A program made the translations under genes and the position numbers. A stretch of 64,000 bases of DNA from Natrarchaeobius oligotrophus (GTDB lineage Archaea; Halobacteriota; Halobacteria; Halobacteriales; Natrialbaceae), in assembly GCF_003841465.1 (NCBI RefSeq), contig NZ_REFZ01000005.1, positions 124,001 through 188,000 on the forward strand, in the 5' to 3' direction. The notes beneath the pieces are model-generated. The model worked only from the letters and a program-made list of their open reading frames with translations, ran no database searches and was not told the origin of the DNA. This document shows positions 17,510 to 26,759 of this stretch, piece by piece. Position 1 is the stretch's first letter, and each line of letters begins with the position of its first letter.

Positions 17510-18652
17510 TCACTCGAACCGAGCGTCGACGACGACGTGTGCGACGCCCGCGCTGTGGCTCTTGACGCGTCGGGTGTCGAGCACCGCGAGTTCCCGGTCG
17601 GCGTCGGCCGCCGCGCGTTCGAGTCGCTCGAGCGGGCGATCCCAGAGGAGCGGTTCCGGCGTCGCCTCGTGGTAGTGGACCACGCCGCCGGGAACCAACG
17701 CATCGAGCGCTGCCGGAAGGAACTCGTAGGCTTCGTCGGTTCGCGGTTCGTCCGACTCGGTACCGGAATCGGTCGCCGCCGTCGCCTTCCCGTAGTAGCC
17801 CATCACCACCCTGTCGGCGTCGACCTCGCCCGCGAGTTCTCGACAGTCGGTCATGTAGGCGTCGACGCGTTCCTCGACGCCGTTCAGCACCGCGTTCTCG
17901 AGCAGGTACCGGAAGGCGGTCGGGTTCAGTTCCGCCGCGGTCACCCGCGCGCCGGTGCGGGCCAGCGGCAGCGTGAAGTAGCCGACGCCGGCGAACATAT
18001 CGAAGACGCGTTCGTTCGCCGTCTCGAGGTCGCCCATCCGGGCGCGCTCGGCCTGGTTTCCGGGAGAGAACATCACCGCCGCGGGGTCGAGCGCGTAGCG
18101 CGTACCGTGTTCGGTGTGGATCGTCTCGGTGTCGGACGCGCCGGCGAGCAGCCGGGTCCGGGGTTCGCGGTACGTCCCCGCCTCTCCCTCGTTTGCGATC
18201 CCCTCGTCCGCGAGGACGCTGTCCGCCTCGCCGTGGAGTTCGAGCAGCGCCTCGGCCAGTTCCATCTCGTCGGGACAGCCGTCGGGAACAGAAACCAAGA
18301 CGACGGAGCCGATCACCGCCCACGACCCCGGCGCGGCGGCGAGGGCGTCCTCGTCCCACCCGCGCTCGGCGAGCAGATCTTCCAGATCCGTACTCCGCGG
18401 TTCGGGGTCGACCTGTCGAACGACCTCGAGCACGTCGGTCTCCGACGGCGGTTCCGTAACCGGCAACGCCACCCGGTCTGGACCGTCCTCGCGTATCCGC
18501 CTCGAGTCGTCGTAGACGCCCTCGGCGCGAAGCGACTCGATGGTCGTCTCCGTACGCGGTTTGTCGACGATCACCGCGAGCGGGGCGTCGGGAGCCGCTT
18601 CGATCGGAGTCGACTCGAGCGTGGTCTCGTCCCCGTCCGATTCCTCACGCAT
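17510..18652 (-). CDS. taw2: tRNA wybutosine-synthesis aminocarboxypropyltransferase (Taw2/TYW2)
   Basis: 380 residues from ATG 18652. The SAM-binding motif I VFDMFAGVGYFTLPLAR and the following AELNPTAF are those of the Trm5/TYW2 family. The segment DRVVMGYYGKA, replacing the NPP/NLP motif of Trm5 methyltransferases, and VVHYHEATPEPLLWDRP point to Taw2, which transfers the aminocarboxypropyl group of SAM to tRNA-Phe G37 derivatives. The start overlaps the end of nmd3 by 8 bp, so translation is probably coupled. A Trm5-like methyltransferase is the alternative, less likely. Confidence 0.85.
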   Translation of the reverse strand: MREESDGDETTLESTPIEAAPDAPLAVIVDKPRTETTIESLRAEGVYDDSRRIREDGPDRVALPVTEPPSETDVLEVVRQVDPEPRSTDLEDLLAERGWDEDALAAAPGSWAVIGSVVLVSVPDGCPDEMELAEALLELHGEADSVLADEGIANEGEAGTYREPRTRLLAGASDTETIHTEHGTRYALDPAAVMFSPGNQAERARMGDLETANERVFDMFAGVGYFTLPLARTGARVTAAELNPTAFRYLLENAVLNGVEERVDAYMTDCRELAGEVDADRVVMGYYGKATAATDSGTESDEPRTDEAYEFLPAALDALVPGGVVHYHEATPEPLLWDRPLERLERAAADADRELAVLDTRRVKSHSAGVAHVVVDARFE

Positions 18653-19844
18653 CGGTCTCGTCGTCCTCAGGCTGGTTCGCGTACGGATCGTACGGCTCGC
18701 TCGCGGCGACGTCGGTACCGGCGTCCGGTTCCGGATCGGGGAGAACGTGGAGGCCGGCACGGCTCTTCAGAACGGGAACCGTCTCCGCGTCGGGGTCGAA
18801 GTAATCCGGGCGGGAGACCGTCTTCGCCCGATAGGTCTCGGGATCGAGTACCTGGACGGCGTTGTCGTCTTCGACGGCGACGACGGTCGCCTCGACGGCG
18901 TCTTCGCGCTCACCGAGCTTTCGAGCCTCGGGGGAGTTTCCCTCCTCGTAGCTCGCCTCGTATCGCTCGCCGGTGCGCACTCGGGTGCCCTTGAGGTTGC
19001 CCCGGGCGCTTCGGACGAGAACCGGCCCCTCGTCGTCGTCCGCGAGGTCGATGACGTCGCCAGGCCTGTACGGCGGGAGCCGAACGGCGAACGTGACCCG
19101 GTACACCTCGTTACCGTCCTCGTCTTCGGTGACGAGCGTCTCCGCGTCGTTGACCGTGCCGCCGAACTCCTGAACCATCTTGTTGGCGATCTTCTTTCCG
19201 ATCTTGTTGGTCGAGACCCGAATATTGAGGCCGTCGTCGGTCTCGGTCATCTCGGTGACGAACGCGTTTCGGTCGCCGGTCGCCTCCATCTCGGCGACGG
19301 TCGCGTTCGCGATCTCTTTCGCTCGCTCGACCTCCTCGGTCGTGGGCGTCCGCCGTTCCGCCCGGATCTGGACGATGCTGGCGTAGTAGTCGCCGGCGAT
19401 GCGGCCACAGCGGGTACAGGTCTGGCGTGCGATCCTGACCGGGACCGTCACTCGCTCTTCGACCGGCGTGTCGCGAGCCACACCCGTAAAGGAACAGTGC
19501 ATCCGGATGGTGTTCTGGTCGACCTGTTCGGGTTCGACCTGCCAGGCGACGTCCTCGACGTCGACGTGGACACCGAGCGCCTCGCTGACTTCCTCGATCG
19601 CGACGTCGGTGTAATCGTCCGCGCCGACGTCGACCCACCGGTTCCCCCGATAGACGGCCCCACACTGGGCGCAGACGCGGACGTCGATGCGGTCCGGCAC
19701 GTCCACGAACTCGAAGTCGTCGAAGTAACACGAATCGCAGAGATCGACCTCCGTACCCGGTCGGAGCGGGTCGGCTGCGTCGCTCTCCGACCGGTCGGGC
19801 ACCGGATCCCCACACCGGGGACAGAACGCACGCGACTCACTCAT
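18645..19844 (-). CDS. nmd3: archaeal Nmd3 homologue
   Basis: 399 residues. The N-terminal zinc-binding region has Cys pairs CPRCGDPVP, CDSCYFDDF, CAQCGAVYRG and later CTRCGRIAGDYYASI, typical of Nmd3. In eukaryotes Nmd3 is the 60S export adaptor; archaeal forms are thought to act in large-subunit maturation. Central and C-terminal parts contain the family's beta domains, and the tail is acidic. A TATA-like GGTTTAA (minus, 19877-19871) lies about 27 bp before the ATG. A dyad ATCCCC-GGTT-GGGGAT (19848-19863) separates the two. It overlaps taw2 by 8 bp. Confidence 0.92.
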   Translation of the reverse strand: MSESRAFCPRCGDPVPDRSESDAADPLRPGTEVDLCDSCYFDDFEFVDVPDRIDVRVCAQCGAVYRGNRWVDVGADDYTDVAIEEVSEALGVHVDVEDVAWQVEPEQVDQNTIRMHCSFTGVARDTPVEERVTVPVRIARQTCTRCGRIAGDYYASIVQIRAERRTPTTEEVERAKEIANATVAEMEATGDRNAFVTEMTETDDGLNIRVSTNKIGKKIANKMVQEFGGTVNDAETLVTEDEDGNEVYRVTFAVRLPPYRPGDVIDLADDDEGPVLVRSARGNLKGTRVRTGERYEASYEEGNSPEARKLGEREDAVEATVVAVEDDNAVQVLDPETYRAKTVSRPDYFDPDAETVPVLKSRAGLHVLPDPEPDAGTDVAASEPYDPYANQPEDDETDA

Positions 19845-19877
19845 GGTATCCCCGGTTGGGGATTGGGGGAGTTAAAC

Positions 19878-20296
19878 CGACCGTTCTCCCCGGTCGGGCG
19901 TCGTCGACGAACCGGCGACGGCCCGCACCGCGAGGATCGCCCCGGGATCGATTTTCAGAAACTGACAACTCCAGGCGAAACAGGGGGGTTCGATTCGACC
20001 GACGCCAATCCGATCGTGTTCGGTTCGAGATTTCGACCCGGATCTCGTCGGTCGATTTTCACCGCCCACCTTCGATCACGAAGTCCGTCAGCCCTGCGCT
20101 TCGGGTGCGGGGCCCGGGATCGCGAGCCAGTGTCAGACGCTCGTCAGACAGTTCGGGAGTGGGGCGTGTCAGACGTCGCCACGTCGCAAGGTCTCCATGC
20201 GAAACGAAGGGGTTCGGCGGCGCGGCTCGGAAAACGATCAGTCAGCGGAGAGTTCCGGCGGTCGCCGCCTCGAGTCGCCGCCGACTCGTCAGGGCG
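19878..20296. other. intergenic region between divergent nmd3 and htpX
   Basis: About 420 bp without a believable coding frame; the long frame running into htpX here is Arg/Asp/Val shadow sequence. No repeat or RNA signature seen apart from promoters at both ends. Confidence 0.6.
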
Positions 20297-20303
20297 CTTA
20301 TTT
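20297..20303 (+). promoter_or_regulatory. TATA box of htpX
   Basis: CTTATTT ends 25 bp before ATG 20328 and fixes this ATG, rather than any upstream in-frame codon, as the leaderless start. Confidence 0.55.
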
Positions 20304-20327
20304 GACTGGGGTGCGTACGCCTCGAGT

Positions 20328-21209
20328 ATGAACTGGCAGGCGGACTGGGGGCTCCGGTTTCGAATGTTCTTGACGATGTTTCTGCTGTTCGTGCTGTACA
20401 TCGTCTTCGCGGGGGCGATCACCCTCTACACCGGTGGCGGACCGTTCTTTTTCGCGCTGCTGTTCGGCGGCTTCTCGCTCGTGCAGTACTACTTCAGCGA
20501 CACGCTCACGCTCCGGAGTATGGGGGCGAAGACGGTGTCGGCCGACGAGTACCCGCAGCTACACGGTTCGATCGAGCGACTCTCCCAGCAGGCCGACCTC
20601 CCGAAACCGAAGGTGGCGGTGATCGATTCGCAGGTTCCCAACGCGTTCGCGACCGGACGCAACCAGCGAAACGCGGCCGTCGCGGTGACGACGGGGTTGA
20701 TGAACACGCTCGACCGGGACGAACTCGACGGCGTGCTCGCCCACGAGCTCGCCCACGTCAAAAACCGCGACATGATGGTGATGACCATCGCCTCGTTCCT
20801 CTCGACGATCGCGTTCATGATGGTCCGCTGGGGCGCGTTCTTCGGCGGCGGTCGCGGCCGGGGACGCGGCGGCGGCGGAATCGTCGTCGCCATCCTGGTC
20901 TCGCTCGTCGTCTGGATAATCAGCTATCTGTTGATCCGGGCGCTCTCGCGGTACCGCGAGTACGCGGCCGACCGGGGCGCTGCGGCGATCACCGGCAACC
21001 CCGCCGCGCTCGCCTCGGCGCTGATGAAGATCTCCGGGCGGATGGATCAGGTTCCGAAAGACGACATGCGCGAGGAGGCGGAGATGAACGCCTTCTTCAT
21101 CATCCCGATCAAGTCCGGCGTCGTCGGTCGAGTGTTCAGCACCCACCCGCCGACGGAACGGCGCATCGAACAGCTTCGCGAACTCGAGCGCGAGATGGCC
21201 GCCGCGTAG
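20328..21209 (+). CDS. htpX: M48 family zinc metalloprotease HtpX
   Basis: 293 residues. Two N-terminal membrane segments (about 13-33 and 38-56), the zinc site HELAH at 139-143, and a second membrane pair around 150-200 separated by a Gly/Arg-rich loop; the downstream Glu of YREYAADR provides the third ligand. HtpX degrades damaged membrane proteins with its active site in the cytoplasm. Closely followed by two small membrane-protein genes. The Gly/Arg loop GGGRGRGRGGGG is a haloarchaeal feature. Complete and typical. Confidence 0.94.
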   Translation: MNWQADWGLRFRMFLTMFLLFVLYIVFAGAITLYTGGGPFFFALLFGGFSLVQYYFSDTLTLRSMGAKTVSADEYPQLHGSIERLSQQADLPKPKVAVIDSQVPNAFATGRNQRNAAVAVTTGLMNTLDRDELDGVLAHELAHVKNRDMMVMTIASFLSTIAFMMVRWGAFFGGGRGRGRGGGGIVVAILVSLVVWIISYLLIRALSRYREYAADRGAAAITGNPAALASALMKISGRMDQVPKDDMREEAEMNAFFIIPIKSGVVGRVFSTHPPTERRIEQLRELEREMAAA

Positions 21210-21328
21210 CCGCGACGCCAAATCGACAGGTGCCGTCTCGCGGCGGCGGTCCACTCGTCGCGAGCCGACGATCGTCGCGGCGCGAGCCCTTCGAAGCGCT
21301 TTTGATCCGGCCGGAGAAATCGCAATCC

Positions 21329-21592
21329 ATGCTCGACCGTGAGCAACTCATCGAAATCGTCGTCGCCGTCTCCGCCATCTTCCTGATGCTCGGAGTCATG
21401 TTCCACATCGGATCGACCTACGGCGGCGACAACGGGGTCCTGACGCCGGACGGCGCGGAGCTTCTCGTCGGAGCCATCGTCGGCTTCGTCTTCCTGCTCA
21501 CCGCCGTCGGCATCGGGCTCGCGTTCCTGCTGAACGAACCCGGCGCGGGCCTCGAGGACGACGAGGACGCCGACGCGCAAAGTCCGGCCTGA
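21329..21592 (+). CDS. small two-helix membrane protein
   Basis: 87 residues: charged start MLDREQLIEI, helix at about 8-30, a short loop GSTYGGDNGVLTPDGAE, a second helix at about 46-70 and an acidic tail. A compact conserved-looking haloarchaeal membrane family (DUF7472 from memory). ATG 21329 is chosen because the upstream part of the frame is Arg/Ser-rich shadow. It follows htpX by 120 bp on the same strand; participation in membrane-protein quality control is only suggested by position. Confidence 0.8.
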   Translation: MLDREQLIEIVVAVSAIFLMLGVMFHIGSTYGGDNGVLTPDGAELLVGAIVGFVFLLTAVGIGLAFLLNEPGAGLEDDEDADAQSPA

Positions 21593-21633
21593 GCGGTCGG
21601 TATCGTTTTTCGTCGCCACGACGAAGGCACCGT

Positions 21634-21990
21634 ATGAATTCTTCCACGAGCGATCCGAGCGCCGGCTCCCCCGGTCGGCGCCTCGGCCTCGGGTTCGCGG
21701 TCGTACTGATCGGGTCGTCGCTGTTCGCGCGATCCGTCGGCCTCGTTTCGCTGCCCGCGCTGGTCGGTCTCGCGGTCCTTCTCGGGGTCGTCGTCCTGTG
21801 GCGACGCGCGACGAGAGGGAGCGATTCGACGAACGAAGACGACTCGAGCGTCTGGAACGCGATCCCGAACCGACAGTATCAGGGACGACACGTCGAATCC
21901 GGCGGACTCGCTCGAAGCGAGCAAGAAGCGGCACTCGCGGACGTCCAGCAGCGGGCCGACGAGCTCTCCGACGACCCGTCGCGGGAGTGA
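21634..21990 (+). CDS. membrane protein with soluble acidic C-terminus
   Basis: 118 residues. A hydrophilic N-terminus of about 15, two closely spaced hydrophobic segments at about 18-32 and 38-57, then a ~60-residue soluble tail with WNAIPNRQYQGRHVESGGL. This pattern recalls the haloarchaeal SHOCT-like or DUF small membrane proteins, but I do not assign a family. 41 bp downstream of the preceding membrane gene, probably one transcript with it. Confidence 0.72.
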   Translation: MNSSTSDPSAGSPGRRLGLGFAVVLIGSSLFARSVGLVSLPALVGLAVLLGVVVLWRRATRGSDSTNEDDSSVWNAIPNRQYQGRHVESGGLARSEQEAALADVQQRADELSDDPSRE

Positions 21991-22111
21991 CCGACCGGCC
22001 AAGCAAGAAGACGCGTCGGTTCCACCGAATCGCACGGATCGAACGAACCGACGGAAGCCGGTACCGGTGAACCGCAGAACAGTCGCGGTCGCGCCAGGGA
22101 CGCCAGCCCGA

Positions 22112-23197
22112 TCAGTCGCCCGCCGACTCCGTTTCGCCGGCGGTGCTCTCGCGCCAGTCCTCGAGTTCGTCGTCGTCGGCGTCGTCGATCCGCTGTTCGT
22201 AGTAGGCCATCGGGTGCGGAATGCGCTCACAGAGGTCGTCTTTGTTCACGCAGTCGCCGTACGACTGCATCGTCGCACACGAGGGCGGCGAGTACTCCGT
22301 CGGGGACGTCTCGCCGCGGATGTGGTCGGTTTGGTACCGGGTCATCTCCTCGCCGAACGAGGAGTTCACGCGGTAGAGGTCGACGATCTCGTCCGTTTCC
22401 ATGCCGATGCTCGCCAGGAAAGCGGTGATGGCGAACCGGGAGTGGTGAGGGAGGTGCTCGCCCTTCTGAACGTCGTCGAGCAGCGCCTTCATACACGGCG
22501 GGAACAGGTCCGGGACGACGGTGTCGATCTCGCGGGTCAGGTCCAAATCAGCGAGCACCGCCCGGATCTCCTCGACGTCGGACGAGAGCGCGCCGGCGAT
22601 CGATTCGGGGACCTCGAAGGGGAGGCCGTCTTCGATGCGGTCGCGAATCGCCTCCCGAACGAGTTCAAGCAGTTCGGTCTCGCCGACGGGAACGTTCCCT
22701 CGGCGAAGCGGCCGATTGACCAGCCGCCACTCGTCGCCCCACAGGTCCGCCGCAAGCGGCAGATACGCGCCGACGTCGACCAGATATCCGCCGTCCGGAT
22801 CGGATCGGATCGCGTCCGTCAGGTCGAACTCAGCGAGCAGTTCCTCGAGGTCGATCCCGGTCGACTCGACGCTTTTCAGTTCGGTCGTTCGCTCGCGGTC
22901 GGCCGCGAACCGCTCGAACGCGGTTTCGGCCTCCGCCCGCGCGTACCGGCGAACGAGCACGCGCTCGTCGACCATCGAGACGAGTACCCGCGCGACCGGA
23001 TAGGAGAGCAGCTCGACGCGGGTATCCCTGTGCGGTTCGCCGGTCTCGCCGTCCTCGATGGCGGTAATAACCCGTTGACGGGCGCGGTCGACGACCTCGT
23101 CCTCGCGCTCGACGATCGTGGCGAGATCGACCGCCTCCGTCGCCACGGTCTCCCGCGCCGCCTCGAGGAACGGGTACCGGGCGTGCAGTCGCTGCAT
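22112..23197 (-). CDS. priL: DNA primase large subunit PriL
   Basis: 361 residues, the regulatory subunit of the archaeal/eukaryotic primase, which binds the catalytic PriS and makes RNA primers. The four Fe-S cysteines of the C-terminal domain are visible: FPPCMKALL, SPPSCATM, and GDCVNKDDLC; HHSRFAITAFL precedes them as in the family. The N-terminal ~200 residues are helical. The tail after residue ~340 is acidic and variable. PriS is not in the window. Complete. Confidence 0.93.
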   Translation of the reverse strand: MQRLHARYPFLEAARETVATEAVDLATIVEREDEVVDRARQRVITAIEDGETGEPHRDTRVELLSYPVARVLVSMVDERVLVRRYARAEAETAFERFAADRERTTELKSVESTGIDLEELLAEFDLTDAIRSDPDGGYLVDVGAYLPLAADLWGDEWRLVNRPLRRGNVPVGETELLELVREAIRDRIEDGLPFEVPESIAGALSSDVEEIRAVLADLDLTREIDTVVPDLFPPCMKALLDDVQKGEHLPHHSRFAITAFLASIGMETDEIVDLYRVNSSFGEEMTRYQTDHIRGETSPTEYSPPSCATMQSYGDCVNKDDLCERIPHPMAYYEQRIDDADDDELEDWRESTAGETESAGD

Positions 23198-23424
23198 CGG
23201 TAATCCGATGTTACTCCGTCGGGATAAACGCGCTGGTTGCTCCGCGGGGCTCGTCCGACGTCTCCGGACGATCCCACGAGGCGAGAATTGGTCGACGCGA
23301 GCCGATCGAACGCGCTGGGGCCGGTAACAACTCGTTACGCCGGAGCCGACGGTCGGCGAGCGGCCACGCGGACGAACCCGCCTCGAGGATCGATTTCAAG
23401 GGGATCCGACACGTCGCCTCGAGT

Positions 23425-24297
23425 ATGCCACGGGCGACGCGGGACGGCGTGTCGATCTGTTACGAGTACGACGAGTGCGACGGCGATCCGGCGGGCGATC
23501 CGATCGTCTTCGTCCAGGGACTCGGCTTCGGGCGGTGGATGTGGCGCTGGCAGCGCGAGGCCGTCGCGGCCGAGCGCGACGTGATCGCCCCCGACACGCG
23601 CGGAACCGGTCGATCGGACGCCGGTCTCCCACCGCTCGTTTCCCGACTCCCTCGACGGCTCCGCGCGCCCGTCGTATCGAAACTGGCGGGGTATTCGGTC
23701 GACGGCCTCGCGGCCGACCTCGAGGCCGTGCTCGAAGACGCCGGCGTGCGACGCGCCCACCTCGTCGGCGCGGATCTCGGCGGGATGATCGTCCAGCGCC
23801 ACGCCCTCGAGTACTCCCGGGCGAAGACGCTGACGCTCGTCGGGACGAGCCACGGCGGGCCGGACGCGGTTTCGGTCCCCGAGGAAACGACCGCCCAACT
23901 GTTCGGAACGCCCGACGGAGCGAGCGAGCGAGAGACGCTCCGTTACCGGATGCGACCCGCGTTCGGCGAGCGGTTCACGAACCGAAACCCGCACCTGATG
24001 GATCGGATCCTCGAGTGGCGACTCGAACAGGATGCAAGCGGTGCGGCCCTCGACGCGCAGTTCGCCGCGATGTCGGGGTTCGACGCCTCCGGGGAGCTGG
24101 GCGGAATCCGGGTTCCGGCGCTCGTCGTCCACGGCACGGACGACCGCGTCGTCCCCGCCGGCAACGCCAGGCTGCTCGCGGAGGCGATTCCGGACGCGCG
24201 GCTCGAACTCGTCGAGGGCGGTTCCCACTGCGTCTTTCTCGAGGGGGCAGACCGCGTCAACGAGGCGGTGCGGTCGTTTCTCGCGGACCACGAGTGA
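23425..24297 (+). CDS. alpha/beta hydrolase with Asp in the nucleophile elbow
   Basis: 290 residues. Strand-loop GLGFGRWMW (oxyanion region) is near 32-40. The elbow is GADLGG at 115-120, so the nucleophile position is Asp117 instead of the usual Ser. The acid is in HGTDDRVVP and the His in GGSHCVFLE near residue 270. Asp nucleophiles occur in epoxide hydrolases and haloalkane or haloacetate dehalogenases, so one of these activities is possible, though the residues that would prove it cannot be assigned here. No signal peptide. Stands alone between priL and the HalOD1 gene. Confidence 0.85.
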   Translation: MPRATRDGVSICYEYDECDGDPAGDPIVFVQGLGFGRWMWRWQREAVAAERDVIAPDTRGTGRSDAGLPPLVSRLPRRLRAPVVSKLAGYSVDGLAADLEAVLEDAGVRRAHLVGADLGGMIVQRHALEYSRAKTLTLVGTSHGGPDAVSVPEETTAQLFGTPDGASERETLRYRMRPAFGERFTNRNPHLMDRILEWRLEQDASGAALDAQFAAMSGFDASGELGGIRVPALVVHGTDDRVVPAGNARLLAEAIPDARLELVEGGSHCVFLEGADRVNEAVRSFLADHE

Positions 24298-24428
24298 GTC
24301 GGTAGTCGGCGGCGATCGCCGCACCTGGCCGTCGGCGGTCGAAACCGGACGAGCGCGCGCCGAGAAACGGGCGTTGAAGGAGCAAAGCGGCGAGGCGCGT
24401 GGCGAAAACGAACGGAAACGGACGTCGA

Positions 24429-24755
24429 TCAGGCGCTCGAGTTCGCGACCGACGTCCCATCGCGGATGCGGACCTCGCCGTCGCTGCGAACGCCGACGTC
24501 GAATCCCTCGTAGGTGAACCACACCTGGTGGGTTCCGGCACCGTCGGCTTCCTGGGCGTGTTCGACCAGCGTATCGAGCGCGTCCGGTTCGACCGCCTCG
24601 TACAGCGGCGTCAGTTCGATCGGATCTCGTTCGACGAGCGAGGCGACAGCCGAGACGACCGCGTCGCTCGGCTGATCGTCGAGCGTCGGATCGAAGGTCG
24701 TCACGTAGCTGTCCCGGGAATCGGGGGCATCAGCGGAGTCGTCGACCGAGGGCAT
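24429..24755 (-). CDS. HalOD1 output-domain protein
   Basis: 108 residues. The core SDAVVSAVASLVERDPIELTPLYEAVEPDALDTLV (given here only to mark residues about 27-60) is the halobacterial output domain 1 pattern, found alone or attached to receiver domains. The end DVGVRSDGEVRIRDG is also typical. ATG 24755 is preferred; an upstream ATG at 24806 adds 17 residues. Soluble and cytoplasmic. It lies 88 bp downstream of a Bat-type regulator on the same strand, as HalOD1 genes often do, suggesting a shared signalling role. Confidence 0.8.
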   Translation of the reverse strand: MPSVDDSADAPDSRDSYVTTFDPTLDDQPSDAVVSAVASLVERDPIELTPLYEAVEPDALDTLVEHAQEADGAGTHQVWFTYEGFDVGVRSDGEVRIRDGTSVANSSA

Positions 24756-24843
24756 ACCCTCACTACTGGTCCTGTACCGGTAGGTCCTATCCTTACTATG
24801 TAGCATCATTAAGTATCGACCGTTCCGGGACGGAGGAATCGGG

Positions 24844-25524
24844 CTAATCGTTGATTGACGACGGCGCGCTCTCGAGCGTTTGCCCGCCGTGGTCGAAGAC
24901 GCCGGCGAGCAGGTTCCGGTGGCCGCGCCGGAGCCGACCCGCGAGCGACTGTCGCGTGATGTGGAGCTCCGACGCGAGTTCGGCAAGCGTCGCCCGGCGC
25001 GGGTCGTCGAAGTAGCCGCGCTGGAACGCGAGTTCGAGCGCCTCGAACTGGGCCGGCGTGATGGACTCGTCCGCGTCGGTGTACGCGAGCGGCTGCAAGC
25101 GCGCGACAGAGATGCGAACGCCGTGGTCGCGACACCGCTGTTGGAACGCGCCGAGTTCGGCGTGATCGTCGACCCGAAGGCCGAAGGTCCACTGATCTCG
25201 TTTGCCGGTCCCGGACAGCAACGTCGCGTTCGAGTCGGCGATCGCGCCGACGAGTCCGTCGAGTTCGGGGTCCCACTGCGCCCTGTACAACAGCCCTCGA
25301 TCGCGCAGGTCGTCGACGAGCGTGAACTCGCTCGTCGCGCCGGACGTCTCGAGGATCGACTCCACGTCGGCGCGGTCGGCCCCGCGAATCCAGACGTACG
25401 GAAACAGCGATTCGTCGGTCGGGACGATTCGCTCGAGTTCGACCGAAACGCCCGGAAGCGCCGCGAACAGTTCGCCAAGAGGAAACTCGTCCGCCGAAAC
25501 GGTGAACTCGACGAGCGTAGCCAT
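24844..25524 (-). CDS. bacterio-opsin activator (Bat)-type HTH regulator
   Basis: 226 residues. The N-terminal ~150 residues match the Bat-associated alpha/beta sensor region found in haloarchaea. The C-terminus carries the HTH_10 domain: ITPAQFEALELAFQRGYFDDPR, then LAELASELHITRQSLAGRLRRG (both segments within residues about 160-210). By family it is a DNA-binding transcription regulator, often responding to oxygen or light. A TATA box ATTTATACC (minus, 25557-25549) sits 25 bp upstream. No Bat PAS/GAF sensor domains are attached, so the input is unknown. Confidence 0.88.
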   Translation of the reverse strand: MATLVEFTVSADEFPLGELFAALPGVSVELERIVPTDESLFPYVWIRGADRADVESILETSGATSEFTLVDDLRDRGLLYRAQWDPELDGLVGAIADSNATLLSGTGKRDQWTFGLRVDDHAELGAFQQRCRDHGVRISVARLQPLAYTDADESITPAQFEALELAFQRGYFDDPRRATLAELASELHITRQSLAGRLRRGHRNLLAGVFDHGGQTLESAPSSIND

Positions 25525-25548
25525 GCAATTCCGTGACGGGAACGGACG

Positions 25549-25557
25549 GTATAAATC
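25549..25557 (-). promoter_or_regulatory. TATA box of the Bat-type gene
   Basis: ATTTATACC on the minus strand ends 25 bp before the start at 25524, consistent with a leaderless mRNA. Confidence 0.6.
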
Positions 25558-25808
25558 CGGGGGTACAGGTCACGAGTCGTGACGATCACGAAGTAACAAC
25601 GTACTTCCCGATCGAAGCGGCCGCACAATCCGGTACTACCAGCCGTTGGACGCGCTCGCAGAGAGTAGTGGACGGGTTCGATCCGATGGCATCCGAAACG
25701 CTGCGTGGAACGCGGGAGTCGACCGGCGGAACTCGAGTCGGAAAACGCGATCCGGACGAACTCGGAGCCGGACGCTGCGAGCGACGATTCAGACGGTTTA
25801 CTGTAAGT

Positions 25809-25902
25809 CAGTACCGGCGCACCCGCCGCCCGGGTCGCAGGTGCGCCGGTAAATCGGTACAGCAATCCGTATCAGACGGTCAACCGGCGCGGAAATCCGT
25901 CT
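25809..25902 (-). repeat. 3'-end dispersed repeat, copy C (with partial second copy)
   Basis: Core TGATACGGATTGCTGTACCG on the minus strand, followed by a perfect 11-bp-armed hairpin ACCGGCGCACC/GGTGCGCCGGT (25812-25822 and 25840-25850). A second, degenerate start (TGAGACGGATTT) supplies the TGA stop of PCNA. Confidence 0.7.
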
Positions 25903-26645
25903 CAGTCGCTCTGGATGCGCGGCGCGAGCATGTACGTGACCTGGCCGTTACCCTCCGCGAAACCGAAGTAAATCTTGACCGGGAACTCCTCGCCGAGGTC
26001 GAGGGTGACCTCGGTGTTCGAGGGGATCGCCTTGTTCATGTCCTTGAGATAATCGAGCGAGAACAGCGAGTGTGCGGGACCGACCTGGAGGTCGATCAGG
26101 TCGTCGTGGGTCAACTCGAGGTGGACGTCGTCGGTGTCGCCCTCCGCATCGACGTAGAAGTACTCCTCGCCCTCCTCGACGCCGAGTGCGATGTGGTCGG
26201 AGACCATGTCGGCGGCGGTCACCGAGCGGTTGACGTCCTTTCCCTCGAGGACGACTTCGGCGGGGAGATCGAGGTCCGGAATGTCCGGCTCCTGGCGGAT
26301 CGAGTCGGGATCGATCAGCGCGAGCGTGTACTCGAGCCCGTCGATCTGGATGTGCAGCTTTCGGGTCTCCTCGTCGAGTTCGAGCTGGATGAGCTGGCCG
26401 GATTCGGCCATGCCGGCGATGTCCTCGAGTCGGGAGAGGTCGACGCCGATCAGCCCGCCGTCGGCTTCGTAGGATTCGAACGCAGCCGCGTCGAGCGAGA
26501 GATCGACCATCCCGACGTTGGCGGGATCGACGGCACGGATCTCCAGCCCGCCTTCCTCGAGGTGGATCTTGCACTCGTCGACCAGCACGCTCACCGAGTC
26601 GAGCGCGCTGGTGAGCGTTTCCGCGCTCACGATGGCCTTGAACAT
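25902..26645 (-). CDS. pcn: DNA polymerase sliding clamp PCNA
   Basis: 247 residues from ATG 26645, giving the family start [11 protein letters not shown]. The clamp signatures [24 protein letters not shown] and [19 protein letters not shown] are clear. It forms the homotrimeric ring that tethers polymerase, FEN1 and ligase. A TATA box (minus, 26679-26671) lies 26 bp upstream, supporting this start over the in-frame ATG nine codons earlier. Full length; the TGA stop is part of a dispersed repeat. Confidence 0.97.
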   Translation of the reverse strand: MFKAIVSAETLTSALDSVSVLVDECKIHLEEGGLEIRAVDPANVGMVDLSLDAAAFESYEADGGLIGVDLSRLEDIAGMAESGQLIQLELDEETRKLHIQIDGLEYTLALIDPDSIRQEPDIPDLDLPAEVVLEGKDVNRSVTAADMVSDHIALGVEEGEEYFYVDAEGDTDDVHLELTHDDLIDLQVGPAHSLFSLDYLKDMNKAIPSNTEVTLDLGEEFPVKIYFGFAEGNGQVTYMLAPRIQSD

Positions 26646-26670
26646 ATGCGTCGGGGTACGGACGGTTGCC

Positions 26671-26679
26671 ATAAAAAGG
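26671..26679 (-). promoter_or_regulatory. TATA box of PCNA gene
   Basis: CCTTTTTAT on the minus strand, 26 bp before ATG 26645; leaderless spacing. Confidence 0.6.
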
Positions 26680-26759
26680 CACCCTTTACGCGCGAGCGGG
26701 AGGGGCGTCTCACCGCGGCTGCGACGGCGATCCGATCCACCCCCCGCCGACTGCGTCGG

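Noticed and set aside
19848-19863. Dyad ATCCCC-GGTT-GGGGAT before nmd3 as a riboswitch
   Set aside because: Too short and simple; it lies between the TATA box and the start codon and would not be in a leaderless mRNA. At most an operator.
18540-20327. Upstream in-frame extension of htpX to nearly 900 residues
   Set aside because: The extension is the antisense shadow of nmd3; the HtpX family start and a TATA box 25 bp before ATG 20328 fix the real start.
24429-25865. Single long minus-strand frame covering HalOD1 and the Bat gene
   Set aside because: The Bat HTH protein is in another frame with clear domains; only the last ~108 residues of the long frame are HalOD1.
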